Counted from the stretch's first letter, positions 24,336 to 36,667 are shown. The stretch is 64,000 nucleotides of DNA from Panax quinquefolius (GCA_020205615.1 CM035165.1:27749544-27813543); one strand, 5' to 3'. Numbers and translations are program-made. The notes: generated by a model not told the origin, from the letters alone.

Positions 24336-25424
24336 TTGGTTAGCCTCTAAGAAGATGCTTCTGCAGATTACTTTCCAAAGTGTCCAAAGCTTATTGCGGT
24401 GGAAGCAAACTCCTTTGCTATCCGTGACGCTTTGTTCTTATTATCCTTTGTTTATGCCTTTCTATATACCTTCTTTGAATCGTTCTTCTTTCGGAAGATC
24501 CTTTGGCCCCTACCCAAGAAGACTTGGTCTTTCTTGGTTGAAAGTGACTCTCATCATTTTCAACATGTTAAGCAAATTAGCGAAGCGGTCGATATCTAGC
24601 TTGTTCATATGAAAATTCACAACAATTGTGAAAGGAGTTAAGTGTGTGAGTGCAAGATCAAATCTTGGCTCAACTCTCCATCCATGACAAAACTCGTTGT
24701 CCTAATTGATCAATCAAATTGATTATGTTAAGACTTTTTTGTCATCTTTATTGTGCCATTGGCCATTCTAGATCGGAAGAGCTCTTTAGATATTTGATAT
24801 CTATCGGTCCCACTTTCCTCACCATCAACTACTTGATGTGCGAGAATATAGTAGGAGCATCCATAGTTTCATCGCCGACGCCGAAGCTCGTTACTCATAG
24901 ATGCGAGCATGATGCATTGAGCCAATCGTGCATCATCTCTCGCCACTTTCTAAAAGTAGCAATGTCTTCCTCAGAGGCATTATGCGCAACCATTGCAGAG
25001 ATAGGCGATGATATGACATAAGATAGCTTTTCACTATGAGAACTATTCTCAAATTCCTTAACCAATCCGATTTAATACTAGTTAGGTTAAATAACATCTA
25101 ATATGTTTCAGTAGTGATAGTAATTTAGACATTGTAAAATTTGTAAATGAATTTGTAATTAACAACATTTTAACATACATTCTTTTATTAATTACCAAAA
25201 TAATTTAGGTCTTGTTTTAAATTGGTATCTCCCACTATTTTCTTCAAACTATATTACCTCACTTATATAGTTCTTAAAAATCTAATTAAAGATTTGCTAG
25301 TGAGAATAAGGATCCCATTTCAAATGTATATAGCCTTGTGGTGACACAACAAACTATATATAAATAAATAGGTAGACAACTTTTGTCAATTACATCAACT
25401 ATGCAACTCCTTTTCTTTTGCCTC
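22256..25424. repeat. Left copy of the 3.17-kb sequence flanking the assembly gap
   Basis: 3169 bp ending exactly at the first N. It matches 25525-28691 (3167 bp) collinearly from ctagtt to ttttgcctc. The differences are small substitutions and short indels. Confidence 0.93.
24336..25020 (-). pseudogene. Broken copia gag of element B, left of the gap
   Basis: The minus strand encodes pieces of gag. They include the segment reading ISKELFRS near 24760-24800, an N-terminal block near 24880-24930, and a lysine-rich linker followed by a nucleocapsid knuckle region (Cys, GH) near 24340-24420. The frame shifts several times. It duplicates the gag at 27600-28280. Confidence 0.65.
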
Positions 25425-25524
25425 NNNNNNNNNNNNNNNNNNNNNNNNNNNNNNNNNNNNNNNNNNNNNNNNNNNNNNNNNNNNNNNNNNNNNNNNNNNN
25501 NNNNNNNNNNNNNNNNNNNNNNNN
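25425..25524. other. Assembly gap of exactly 100 N
   Basis: A run of exactly 100 undefined bases is a conventional placeholder for a gap of unknown size. Both sides carry the same retrotransposon sequence. Confidence 0.99.
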
Positions 25525-27599
25525 CTAGTTCTGCAATGAACTTTTAATCCAAACAATCAACTTCAGCTTCATTTATAGCTATATACTTTGTCTTTATCAC
25601 TAAACCAAAGAACTCTTTCTTTGTTTGGAACCTTTCCAATTCATTGTACCATTGCTCAAGGTAACCATTTACCTTAAAGTGGATTTTTACGTCGTCTCGT
25701 CCGTCTAGAAAAACTTGAGTCTGTTAAGCCCACTAGTTTTAATTAAGATCCACCATGAATATGATCACATCCTTAGTGCCGGTTAAGCACTTTTAGATGT
25801 TTTTCACTGACTTACAGTGATCTTCTCCAGAATATGACTGATCAACATCAGGTCTCGTATATTTCATTGCATACATGATAGTTACTCATGTGATCTCTCT
25901 TTTGGAGCCTGCGGGGACTATTAAGAGAGATACACTCCATAACTCATCAACATGAGACAACTCTTGGAGTTTTCCATGCTAAACGACTTTAGCATCAAAT
26001 GAATATACATTCCTTGGGTTAAGTCGAGCATCCTCTTGAATCTATCTATATAGATTTATATCCCCAATTAAGATACTCTTCCAAATCATTCATGGAGGAA
26101 TGTTTAGACAACTTTATCTTTACTGATTGTAGCATTGGTATGTCATTCCTTATCCGTAGTATATCAACATATAATACTAGAAATTTCACAATGCTCCCAC
26201 TGACCCTTTTGTACACACTAGGTTCATTCTTATTTTTGATAAAATCAAACTCTTTTGATTGCCTCATCAAAATGAATGTTCCATATTTGAGAAACTTGTT
26301 TCAATCCATTTCTCTGAGTGTCTACAACACTTACCTCATCGTATTTAACTGGATCATCATCTTCTATGATGTGTACCTCATCATCATCATCTATGATGAA
26401 TCCATACCTCCGGTATCCCTCAGACTATTCCAGTTCTGATTAGGTTGCCAGGGTACAATTGGTCCATCTCTGTGTTCCTCTTATTTGACTTATAGTGTTT
26501 TGTGGTTCTTGAACTTTTCAAGATCTATTATCCTCCCACTAGCCCCTTCAATGATAAACGCCTTTATCTTAGAAGCAGCGTGTTTCGTAATAAACACCTT
26601 TTGCTAAGTAGAATTATAGAACATATACCTAAACTTACTTTAGGATGTCCCACAAATCGACACTTGTCAAATCTTGTCCCAAGCTTATCCTTTTGAAACC
26701 TTTTCACATAAGTTGGAACCCCTTATCTTAATATACTTAAGATTAGAATCCTCCCCATCCATAACTTTTATGGAGTCTTGAAATTTGGATTTTGAGGTTA
26801 CCTTTTTCGTAGATATCTTGACCATTTCTAGGACATTACCTGAGAAGGATCTTTGGAATGTCGGTAAAATCATTACTTGGAATCGCACCATGTCCAACAA
26901 GGTACGAATTTTCCATTCGGATACATCAATCAATTATTGCGTAGAGGATGTGTCCATTATGAAAACCATTTGAGATGATCTAGAAACTTATTGCACAAGT
27001 ATTTATTCCTTGATCTAATCAAAGAATTTTAATACATTGCTAATTTGTTTCACTTACGAATTCTTTGAACCTTCAAATAATTCACACTTGTATTTTAGCA
27101 AAATACACATTCAACTCTTTGAATGATCATCTCCTTTTCTTATACTAATTTGTTCAATATGCAAAATTATTTTCATGTAAGTTAAGTATACAAAATTTAT
27201 TAAGTAATATTCGATTTCTATACAAAACATTATTATTATAAATAGAACAACAATTGTTCTTAAATATAATACCAAAGATTTTATTGTCCAACAATAAAAT
27301 GGAAATAATATTTCTAACAAGAATTGGAATACAATAACAACTTATTGACTTAATAGATTTGCTTGTAGTAAGCGATGCTAAACTATAAGTTTCTATAGCT
27401 AATGCGTGACCTTTGCTTCATTTCCCACACATAGGATTACTTATATTTGTTTAGCTTTCCACTTACGCTTGGTCCCTTCATAAATCTATATTTATGATAA
27501 CCAAAGTCGGTATCCAATACCCAAGTAGAACCTTGACTTAAAGAAAAAATAATTTTAAATCATGAACAAATTTGTATTTGTAACCAAAACTTTACTAAG
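25525..27599 (-). pseudogene. Broken copia pol of element B, right of the gap
   Basis: Second representation of the pol at 22256-24335, minus strand. The reverse transcriptase block (about 26046-26270) reads FDFIKNKNEPSVYKRVSGS followed by LYVDILRIRNDIPMLQS and DLEEYLNW; the catalytic YVDD is damaged here (YVDI). The integrase C-terminal block is near 26620-26700. The RNase H end is absent because the sequence starts at the gap. Confidence 0.78.
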
Positions 27600-28280
27600 C
27601 TTCTTTGGTTAGCCTCTGCAAGATGCTTCTTGCAGTTACTTTCCGATGTCCGAGCTTATTGCAAGGGAAGCAAACTCCTTTGCTATCCGTGTCGATTTTG
27701 TTCTTATTATCCTTTGTTTATGCCTTTCTATATACCTTCTTTGAATCGTTCTTCTTTTCAGAAGATCCTTTGGCCCCTACCAGTAAGACTTGGTCTTTCT
27801 TGGTTGGAAAGTGACTCTCATCATTTTTCAACATGTTAAGCAAATTAGCGAAGCTGATATCTAGCTTGTTCATATGAAAAATTCACAACAATTGTGAAAG
27901 GAGTCCGGGTGTGAGTGCAAGATCAAATCTTGGCTCAACTCTCCATCCATGACAAAAACTCGTTGTCCTAATTGATCAATCAAATTGATTATGTTAAGAA
28001 CTTTTTTATGCGACATTTATAGTGCCATTGGCCATTCTAGATCGGAAGAGCTCTTTAGATATTCGATATCTATCATCCCTACTTTCCTCACCATCAACTA
28101 CTTGATGTGCGAGAATATAGTAGAGCATCCATAGTTTCATCTTGTGGCTGAAGCTCGTTACTCATAGATCGAGCATGATGCATTGAGCCAATTGTGCATC
28201 ATCTTGCCACTTTCTAAAAGTAGCAATGTCTTCCTCGGAGGCATTATGCGCAACCATTCGCAGAGATAGGCGTATTAAGG
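27600..28280 (-). pseudogene. Broken copia gag of element B, right of the gap
   Basis: Minus-strand gag pieces: a lysine- and serine-rich linker (VGAKGSSEKKNDSKKVYRK) near 27715-27785, then a nucleocapsid knuckle region with CNKLGH near 27630-27665. The upstream block with ISKELFRSRM is near 28020-28070. Frameshifts prevent an intact product. It duplicates 24336-25020. Confidence 0.68.
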
Positions 28281-30409
28281 ACATAAGATAGCTTTTCGAC
28301 TATGAGAACTATTCTCAAATTCCTTAACCAATCCGCTTTTAATACGGTTAGGTTAAATAACATCTAATATGTTTCGTAGTGATAGTAATTTAGACATTGT
28401 AAAATTTGTAAATGAATTTGTAATTAACAACATTTTAACATACATTCTTTTATTAATTACCAAAATAATTTAGGTCTTGTTTTAAATTGGTATCTCCCAC
28501 TATTTTCTTCAAACTATATTACCTCACTTATATAGTTAAGCAAAATCTAATTAAAGATTTGCTAAAGTGAGAATAAGGATCCCATTTCAAATGTATATAG
28601 CCTTGTGGTGACACAACAAACTATATATAAATAAATAGGTAGACAACTTTTGTCAATTACATCAACTATGCAACTCCTTTTCTTTTGCCTCTTAGATTAT
28701 TTTGATCAGTGGTGGCACATCCGAATCAAAATTATCCAAGTTAAGTCCGACCTAGCACTCCATATATTCAAAAGAAAAATATCATCCTTGTGGTGACACA
28801 ACAAAACAATATTGTTCAATTTTCTTTATAAGCATCAAATGTGATAAATTAACATCTTAAATACTTAATACTTACCTTGTGGTGACACAACAAACTCATA
28901 TTAAATATTTAATACTCTATTAATTTTATCATGCTAGAAAGCTGACGTTCGATATTCCAAATATCTTTGAGCGCTTAGGACTTAATATAAAAATTGAGGG
29001 ATTTGTTATTAATTTGTCTCATCTTGTTTATTTTAGCGCGCACATATATATATAAAATACGCGTCATATTAATTAACATCAAGCATGTTTGCATAATATA
29101 TATATATATAGTATAAGCATGCACATATAGAATACTATATTACCCGGATTGATTATGGACTTTTATTCTAGTTTGGTTCACTAGAGCCACCAAGTGAACA
29201 AAAAAGGTCAAACCCCCAAGGGGTGCAAGAATTAATATTTAAATATAACTATTACATTTAAACTTGGGCTCCATTACAAACGGGTCTTGGCGTTCCTTGC
29301 CCTTGATCTCCAATTCTTCAAAATAATTCTAACTATTCTATTACAAAACTATTTAAAATAAATAGAAACCTTGATCGGTAATCAAAGGGAAGCATAGGAG
29401 GGAGTTAGAATTTACATTAAGAAAAAATTAGAAAAAAAGGCGAGATACATAGACCCCATTTAATAAAACCCATACATTCATGCATCCAACTAAAATAAAA
29501 TCCAATCGCATTGGTCAATAGTCCTTAATCAATCCCATTTATTATCATACACATCACCATACGCATCGATAAATAACATTTATCTTATGAATAAAAAACA
29601 TTTAATATATATATTGATATCATTTAATGGGCAAATTTAGTTAGTATAAAATCTAATTTTGAATCAAAATAAACTCCTTTATTTTAATCCAAATTTAAAT
29701 CAAAATAAAACTATTTTATTTTAATTTATCCAATTTTGAATAAAATAAACTATTTTATTTTAATCAAAATCTTTAATCAAAATAAACTCCTTTATTTTAA
29801 TTAATTATGGAATCCAATTCCATATATAAAAAAAATTATTAAAAGAAACACGGATTTTCTTTCCTATTCACAAATAAACTCCTTTATTTTGAATAATATG
29901 AAATCTTATTTCATATTTAAATAAACTCCTTTATTTAAGGAAATTAGGATTCTCTTTTCTATTCACAAATAAACTCCTTTATTTTGAATAATATAAAATC
30001 ATATTTTATATTTAAATAAACTCCTTTATTTAAGGAAATTAGGATTCTCTTTCTCTATTCACAAATAAACTCCTTTATTTTGAATAATATGAAATCTTAT
30101 TTCATATTTAAATAAACTCCTTTATTTAAGGAAAATAGAATCCAATTTCAACTCCAATTAGTTATCATGGAATCCAATTCCAACTCTAATTAGTTAGCAT
30201 GAAATTTAATTTGAAATTAAAATAAACTTTATATTTTAATATTAAAATAAACCTTTTATTTTAATAATAAAATAATTAAGATTAATATATATATATATAT
30301 ATATATATTATAATATATTACTAGTAATATATTATATATATAAAATATATGAGTAATCAAAGCAATCATGTTCCTTATTTTTTTTTAAAGAATCATGTTC
30401 TCTCTAGAA

Positions 30410-30456
<47 letters not shown>

Positions 30457-30830
30457 TATATTATAGTATAATATATATCTACACCCCTTTTACGATTTTG
30501 AAGGAAGCACGTGGCCATATACACATAGCATAATATAATATATAATATATACCATAGCATGGCATTAGATTAAAAAAATTATACCATGACCGTTATTCAC
30601 CTCCCTTGCAATCCGGTTTTTAGAAGCATAAGCATAGAAGCAAGATACCTAGCCATTGACGCGGAATATTCAATTTAAAAAAAAAAAATTTTACTTTTTT
30701 TTTTTTTTTTTTTAATAAATTTTTATACAATAAAATTATGCCCAATTAAATTGTTCTAAACATATATCAATATACATATCAAATTAAAATAATTAATAAT
30801 TAGCATAAAGGTTTGGCTCGATGCCACCGA
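28281..30830 (-). other. Long AT-rich 5' leader of element B
   Basis: Noncoding, collinear with 10481-13032 of element A. It carries the same three 20-bp words (28601, 28786, 28875), the aataaactcctttattt array (about 29640-30275), TA-dinucleotide runs (about 30283-30310 and 30412-30454), and a poly-T run near 30693-30714. Confidence 0.75.
30811..30826 (-). other. Primer-binding site of element B
   Basis: The minus strand reads tggcatcgagccaaac four bases inside the 5' LTR. The common plant copia site is tggtatcagagcc, complementary to the 3' end of initiator methionine tRNA. The cag of the standard motif appears here as cg. Confidence 0.6.
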
Positions 30831-32711
30831 TGAGTTTTTGTAATATTCATGGGCATGATCAAATTGCATAAAAGTGCGAGAAGCGTGTAAAAAAATCGAG
30901 TTTAAAATTTTACAAACCATATACCCGGATCACCCTTTATGCATAATTATTAATTAAACGAAAAGATAAAGAATAAAATCATACCCTGAAGATCGAGCTT
31001 CCTCAGTGCGAGTTCACCTCCAAATCCTTTCGCGTTCAACTTGAATCCATGGGGTTTTGTTCCTTCCTTTGATCGGCGTTAGCCACCCATATGTTTGGCC
31101 TCTGAGGTGATCCACCGAGGAATTATAATGATTCAAGAAAAGGGTATTGGCTCAAACCCTAGTTTTTCTATCTGTATAAAAAAAGGCGTACTCTCCAACA
31201 AATTGGAATTATTACGTTAAAAGTCAACAACCCCACCACCCATAATAAGACTCTCTTATTTATAAATGTGGGCAACCCACCTTAACAATTAAGGAATTGG
31301 GATTTATTTAATTAATTAAATTCTTTTAATTAATTAAGCTCCTAATCTAATTAGGGATAATTAATTAAACTCTTTTAACTAATTTTCCTTCATAATCCAA
31401 TTAGGAATAAATGAGAGTACTTATATTAAATTAATTTCTAAACTCTTTTAGAAATTAAAATAATAATAATTGTAACAATATTAATAAGACTCCTCTTATT
31501 AATTTATATTTAATATTTCTAAAATATTAAATAATAAATATTAAGCTATTTAATTTATTCTATCACCATAGATTAAATTAAATATACTTAACTATATTAT
31601 TACGATTATGCCATTAACTTCTTAAATAATTATTCTTCCTTTTTTATGGTGTGACCCTTTAGGTTCTCCATATTAATAGGTTGTGAATAAATCAATTAGA
31701 ACAATTCTAATCTTATTTAAATAAATAAATTAAACAATTAATTTATTTAAATAAATAATATTTATTCTCTGATAGGGATAAGCCTCCCTAGCGATCAACG
31801 ACTTTCCGGATAATATAGATTTCAATATTAATCATAAAAGAACCTTTGAGTAAATAGTTACCGACAATTCAATCCTTCCACCATACAATGTCCCAATTAA
31901 ATATAAGACATGGAATTCTTTGTCAAGTCTTATTTTATTTAATTATATGTATTTCGATTCTTAAATGCACAACTCAAATAATGCAAATTAGAAACTCCTT
32001 TCTAATTTCATTACGCATCGCCGCCAAGGACTCTTTGAATTTGCATCATTTATCTAATCACATAGGACATTTCTCTTCTTTTATTAGAAGTGGTAGATTC
32101 TTTATTGATCATACATTATCTCCATGTACAACTTATTATACCCAAGCATACCTTTGATATACCCTAAGGGTCTTAAGGAATAAGTCAAAGTATAACTCAT
32201 CATACACAAGATACTATGATGATCTCAAGTCAAGGATTACTTGTACTACTATCACTACTGAGAATTCCTATTGATGAGCAAATAAAACTCCATTAGGTAT
32301 TCCTTAGCGAGCCACGTTCAAATGAACTTATTCTCTAATAAGCACCTACATACTTGCTTTAGTGTCTCCACACAAATGATCATGAGATCAATCATCCTCA
32401 TCCAATGAAAGCAAGCAACGTATGTACCAATCTATCCGGATTCACTAATCCCCAATTTAGTAATCCAATGATTGGGAACTATTTTAGTTTTAAGCTTTCT
32501 AAGAATTTAGATCTCATTAGAATGATCATCATCATTATTCTAAAAGCATTGCTTAAAACTATGGGGTTTATCACATATTATAAAACAAAGATCATGTAGA
32601 TAATTAAAAGCCTTTAATAAATTAATACTTTTTATTAATAAATGAATAAGATTGTTACAAAGTATATGCTTTATCATCAAACATGATTGGCTTTTGTGCA
32701 TATTACTTTCA
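30831..32711 (-). repeat. 5' LTR of element B
   Basis: 1881 bp, plus strand tgagtttttgtaat to tattactttca, followed by the target duplication tctca. Collinear with the other three LTRs of the family. Confidence 0.93.
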
Positions 32712-32874
32712 TCTCATTCTCTCTCTTTCAACTGTAACATTTTTTCATGAAGGGGTAATTTTGGAAAAATTATGAATAATTCTCCTACATTATATAAAAC
32801 GTCAAATAATCATCTAAAATGTCATATATTTATGGGACAGTGGGAGTAATTTTTTAAGTTGTGGTCATAGAAAT

Positions 32875-33468
32875 TGTTGAGTCGTGATATTTCTCCTATT
32901 GGGCCGAATGGATTGGGCCTACATATTCAGTTAGTCCATTGGGTCTTCACTATTGGGTGTTGACATTATTGGATCTAGTCACTTTATTATCTTTGTTAAG
33001 TCCTTCTAATATCGGACCAAATCAGTGGGTCGACCCATCATATATTTAAGTATCTACATCTTTCAATTTGATGATGATGACAAAGATATGGTCGATCGAT
33101 ATCTTATATGGCATTAATAAGGATTCGACGGTTGGCCGGTGGTGGACGAGAGGGATGGGATTAACAGTGTCGGGAAGGTTAGTGGCACCAGTAAACGAGT
33201 CCTGTAGTATATCATAGCAAGGAGGTCTTCACAAGCAGGTACGTCCTCATTCATAATCTCATACACAGAGAATTATTATTTCTCTCAATACACTAGACAT
33301 TACATTCCTCCATTGGTTAACCTTGTGAACATGTATACTGACTCTCACGCCTGAGCTATCCCCCGACGGACCCGCCGTCAAGCTTTTGGTGTCTTATCGT
33401 ATTTCTTGTGTGCGAGGATCGAGGCGTCTTACGTGATTGAGACGTGGCAGAAGATCCTGGCGTTAACA
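32875..33468 (+). repeat. 5' LTR of the Tat element
   Basis: 594 bp from tgttgagtcgtga to ctggcgttaaca. It matches the two parts of the 3' LTR in order. Shared landmarks are ggcctacatatt, gttgacattattggatctag and cttacgtgattgag. Confidence 0.92.
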
Positions 33469-33469
33469 T

Positions 33470-33486
33470 TGGCGCTAGAAGGAGGG
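33470..33486 (+). other. Primer-binding site of the Tat element
   Basis: tggcgctagaaggaggg starts two bases after the LTR. Sites beginning tggcgc are characteristic of the Tat/Athila branch of plant gypsy elements. Confidence 0.75.
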
Positions 33487-34720
33487 GCTTTTCTAGTGTT
33501 CTTGAGCTATCAATCACAATATTTCCAGTTGTTCTACATCGAAAGTTATGGCACCAATCAGGGGGTTCTCGTTCGAGATCCCACGGTGAAGCCCGAAGAT
33601 GGTTGGTCTTTATTGCTGATAAAGAGCATGATCATGGCCGAAGGCAAGTAAAAGGCACCCCACCTAGAACTCGGCACCGAAGTGGTCATACTGATGAAGA
33701 TGGTGGACGAAGCAGATAGAGCTTTGGAGGTTCTCTTGGAGCGGAGCGAGGATGTGGCTGTGCGGAGCGAGGATGTAGCTGAGCAAAGCAAGGATATAGT
33801 TGTGTAGATTCTTCGGATTTCCAAGCTGAGGGACAAAGTGTTCAATTATGTCCAGTCTGAAAGATGTGGTACGCCTAAAGATGGACAACCGTGAGTTAGA
33901 AAGTAGTCTATACACTTTGAGGACATGTCTCAAGGTGATCCTCATGACCAAAGAAGACCAAAGAACCATATTCCTGAGCATCCGAAGAGGGTACTCCACC
34001 CTATTGGTCTTCGTGGATTATGGTGAGCACTGATCGTGCTTCGTGGATGCATAGTCAGCGAGTAGTAAGTAGAGATGAAGACTCAACAACCATTTTCCTA
34101 ATTGATCGAAGAAGGGTATTCGCCCTATCGATTTACGGGATTATGGTCGCAGCAGACGAAGAAACTGATCCAGGGAGCATGCACCTCAGAATATAAATAA
34201 GGCATTCTGCCTCGAGTATCCTCACCACCGTGACAGAGAGTTTCACCGAAGTAGATCCAGAAATCACACTCCCGAGAGTCCACTGAGGGCACATCGCATC
34301 AGATAGATACTTTTCTTCGGAGATGCCGTGCCTAAGGTCATCGGGAGTTCAGATTTAGCACACAAAATGCACCCATATTCCTAAGCATCCGAAGACGGTC
34401 CCTCATCCTAGGGGTTCTCGGGACTATGACACAAACAGACGAGGGAGCAATTCAAGAATATATTCACCCGAGAATGCAAAAAAAGGCACTCTGCCTTGAG
34501 TGTGTTCTCGCTGCGCAACAAGGACTCGTCACCAAAGCAGATCTATAAGCCGACTCTTTGAAATCCGAACACTTGGTAAATAATTCCAAGGTCGGTTGAC
34601 ATTATGGTCGGACAATTCTTTTTCTCGTCGATAATAGTTAAAGAGAAGTCGAGGAGTCCGACAAAGCCGTCATAGCTTCTTCATGAAGCGAGCTCGTGGA
34701 CATTGCATGCAGATGGATAT
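33487..34720 (+). pseudogene. Decayed gag-side region of the Tat element
   Basis: No frame longer than about 95 codons. Plus-strand peptides such as QGVLVRDPTVKPEDGW (33568-33605), followed by a region rich in glutamate and aspartate with sub-repeats around ggagcgaggatgt (33746-33790), fit a degraded Tat gag. Three related blocks near 33955-34040, 34100-34150 and 34378-34440 share a cctat/ggttctcgtggattatgg core, so it may be internally duplicated. I cannot name domains in it. Confidence 0.45.
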
Positions 34721-35065
34721 TCTATTTTGGACATCAAGATGAAAGTTATCAAGGGTCGATCACAATAACAATTCATGGTCGATGCATTATCGAAGTTGGC
34801 TACTACGGATGCTTATAACTTTGATGGCATATGGTGTCCTTCCTTCAGATCAGATGCCGGCTAAAGAAGATCAAGTACAAGAGTGTCAATTTTGCTCTCA
34901 TTGATGAGAATCTTTATCGAAGGACCTTTTTCGTCATCATTGCTCAAACATTTGGTTCCATCCGAAGTAGAGTATGTTCTTCAGGAAATTCAAAAAGACA
35001 TCTGTGGAGATCATTTAACCCGAAGTTGTTGGCCTATAAAGCGCTTCGGCAGGGATATTCATGAA
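34721..35065 (+). pseudogene. Tat pol remnant: RNase H end and integrase N-terminal zinc-binding region
   Basis: Starting near 34770 the plus strand encodes an RNase H tail (a block matching DALSKLATTDAYNF). About 100 residues in broken frames follow, with MRIFIEGPFSSSLLKHLVPSE, VEYVLQEIQKDICGDHL and AYKALRQGYS. This is the segment leading to and including the HHCC zinc finger at the start of integrase in Tat polyproteins. The integrase catalytic core does not follow, so the element is deleted after this point. Confidence 0.65.
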
Positions 35066-35289
35066 AGAACCGGGGAGTCAGCACGGACAGATTTCGGTGG
35101 CTCATCCACATTCACTTTTTCACTATTGATCCTGGTCCTATTTGTCCTAAGGTCACAATGGTGTAAGGAGGTATGGTAGGACTCGCTGGCCATTCGATGG
35201 TAGCCCATTTATTTGTTGCCCAGCGTGGTAGACAAATCTTATTTTCCTATATTGATTTTACCAAGGGTGGTAAGTCAATGGTCACAATT

Positions 35290-35345
35290 GATCCTTATAT
35301 CTTGATCCTTATATCTTGATCCTTATATCTTGGTCCTTATATAAT
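35290..35345 (+). repeat. 14-bp tandem repeat
   Basis: Three exact units of gatccttatatctt and a fourth diverged unit. They lie in a noncoding stretch of the Tat element that also repeats a longer phrase containing accccg.gtggtaa.caa at about 35350 and 35390. Confidence 0.85.
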
Positions 35346-35776
35346 TGTTTCACCCCGTGTGGTAAACAAATGTCCTTATATACTTGTTCTACCCCGAGTG
35401 GTAAGCAAGATTTTTATGGTGCAAGGAGGATCAATCGAATTCACCTCACACATGGCCCGATCTCTCACTTGAAGAAATGATAAGTATACATTACTTTATT
35501 TTGTTCAAGTGTTGAGTTCGAGTTCATTCAATCATTGTTTCATTAAATTCCATCCATTAAATTGAGTTCACTTCATTTCATAAATTAAGCATTATACGCC
35601 TTATCTAGTTCATGTCCTAAGTTAAGTTCATACTGATTAATTGATATTTGAATTGTTGACAAGAAATGTTCACCGTCGAAGTAATAAGGCATGAAGTTGA
35701 TATTTTAATATTAACTGTTCACAACAAGTTAGAATTTTTATAGAAAGTTCTACAGCTAAGGATAAGGAGAGGTCAT

Positions 35777-36667
35777 CTTCAGGCTTCTTCCTTGTCATCG
35801 TCACCATCTAAAGAGTCTAGAAGAGATGGATCTACCTTGGCTCGAGCTTTTTCTTGCCTTTACTTCGGCAGATTTCATATCCTTTGGCATACATATGGAC
35901 GATCTTATTGTTCAGCTCGGCGGATTTTCTGTATTCTGCCTGGATCTCCTTACGAAAGTCTTCGATCAGTGGAGGACCCAAATCTCTAAGGGCCCGAAGC
36001 TCTTTGAGCTCTTCTTAGAGCTTCTGACGATGTACCGGATGCTTTGATCCTTTTAGCAGCGGATCGGCATTTATATCGTTGATGACCGATGAGTGGCCTT
36101 CGTCATTTTCAGTTCTTCTTTGACCTTGTCGATATCCTTCCGGAGGCATTCATTGTTGAGAAGAACAATGTCAAGGTTGCTTCTTTCCTTTTGCCAAACA
36201 TAGACTTCAGAATGAATTTCTCTCTTCGGTATTCTCTTCGTTATTCTCTTCGGTATTCTCTTCGTCATTCTCTTCGGTATTCTCTTTGGCATTCTCTTCG
36301 GTATTCTTTTCGGCATTATCTTTGGTATCCTTTTCGGCTTCTTTGTATTTGGGACGGAAACACACGAAGACATTGTTTACTTGCAGATGACCAATATTAA
36401 TCGATCAGTTCAGATTGATGGTCAAATCTCAACTTCCTTTAGTCTGGTATTTCACTCCTTCACCCATCAGTTCCATGATGGAATTATTGCCGAACCGATG
36501 ATCATCGGTGTCGCCACGCCTTCAGGCCTAGATTGAGTAAGAGAATGGTTTTGTGGCGAAGGTTTGGGTTGTTCGAGGCGGTGAAATATTTGTTGTTGTA
36601 TGTTCGGCTCGAGCGGGCTCTTTAAATGGACTTCCAATCTTAATTTATGTTGCCATTTGATGTTCAC
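35777..36667 (-). pseudogene. Antisense reading frame between pol and 3' LTR of the Tat element
   Basis: On the minus strand, opposite to gag-pol, a frame starts at 36667 (66 codons, proline/glutamine-rich). After breaks it resumes at 36373-36071 (100 codons) and continues in broken frames to an acidic end (DSLDGDDDKEEA then stop near 35777). The middle piece has about ten tandem basic tetrapeptides of the type KRIP/KRMP, then a lysine- and glutamate-rich helix likely to form a coiled coil. Extra antisense frames at this position are known in several Tat-lineage elements; their function is unknown. This copy is broken, at least as assembled. Confidence 0.5.
36213..36340. repeat. 12-bp tandem repeat encoding a basic tetrapeptide array on the minus strand
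   Basis: About ten units of attctcttcggt with few mismatches. The period of 12 keeps both strands open: serine/leucine/arginine/tyrosine on plus and lysine/arginine/isoleucine/proline on minus. Confidence 0.88.

Larger units (their letters stand above)
25525..28691. repeat. Right copy of the 3.17-kb sequence flanking the assembly gap
   Basis: Begins immediately after the last N and repeats 22256-25424 in order and direction. It then continues into leader sequence that the left copy lacks. This is the geometry of two contig ends that overlap but were not merged. Confidence 0.93.
20148..32711 (-). mobile_element. Element B: Ty1/copia retrotransposon of the same family as A, containing an assembly gap
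   Basis: Outer LTRs of 1887 and 1881 bp are flanked by the target duplication tctca (20143-20147 and 32712-32716). As placed it spans 12,564 bp. The interior holds 100 Ns (25425-25524) with the same 3.17 kb on both sides. Removing one copy and the Ns gives about 9.3 kb, the size of element A. Orientation is minus: RNase H end and polypurine tract next to the left LTR (22035-22050), primer site next to the right LTR (30811-30826). gag and pol are frameshifted throughout. Confidence 0.92.

Noticed and set aside
22256..28691. A genuine 3.2-kb tandem duplication inside element B
   Set aside because: The duplication ends exactly at a 100-N placeholder and the corrected length equals that of element A, so an unmerged contig overlap is simpler.
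35290..35345. CRISPR-like array of regular units
   Set aside because: The 14-bp units are directly adjacent with no spacers, inside a plant retrotransposon.
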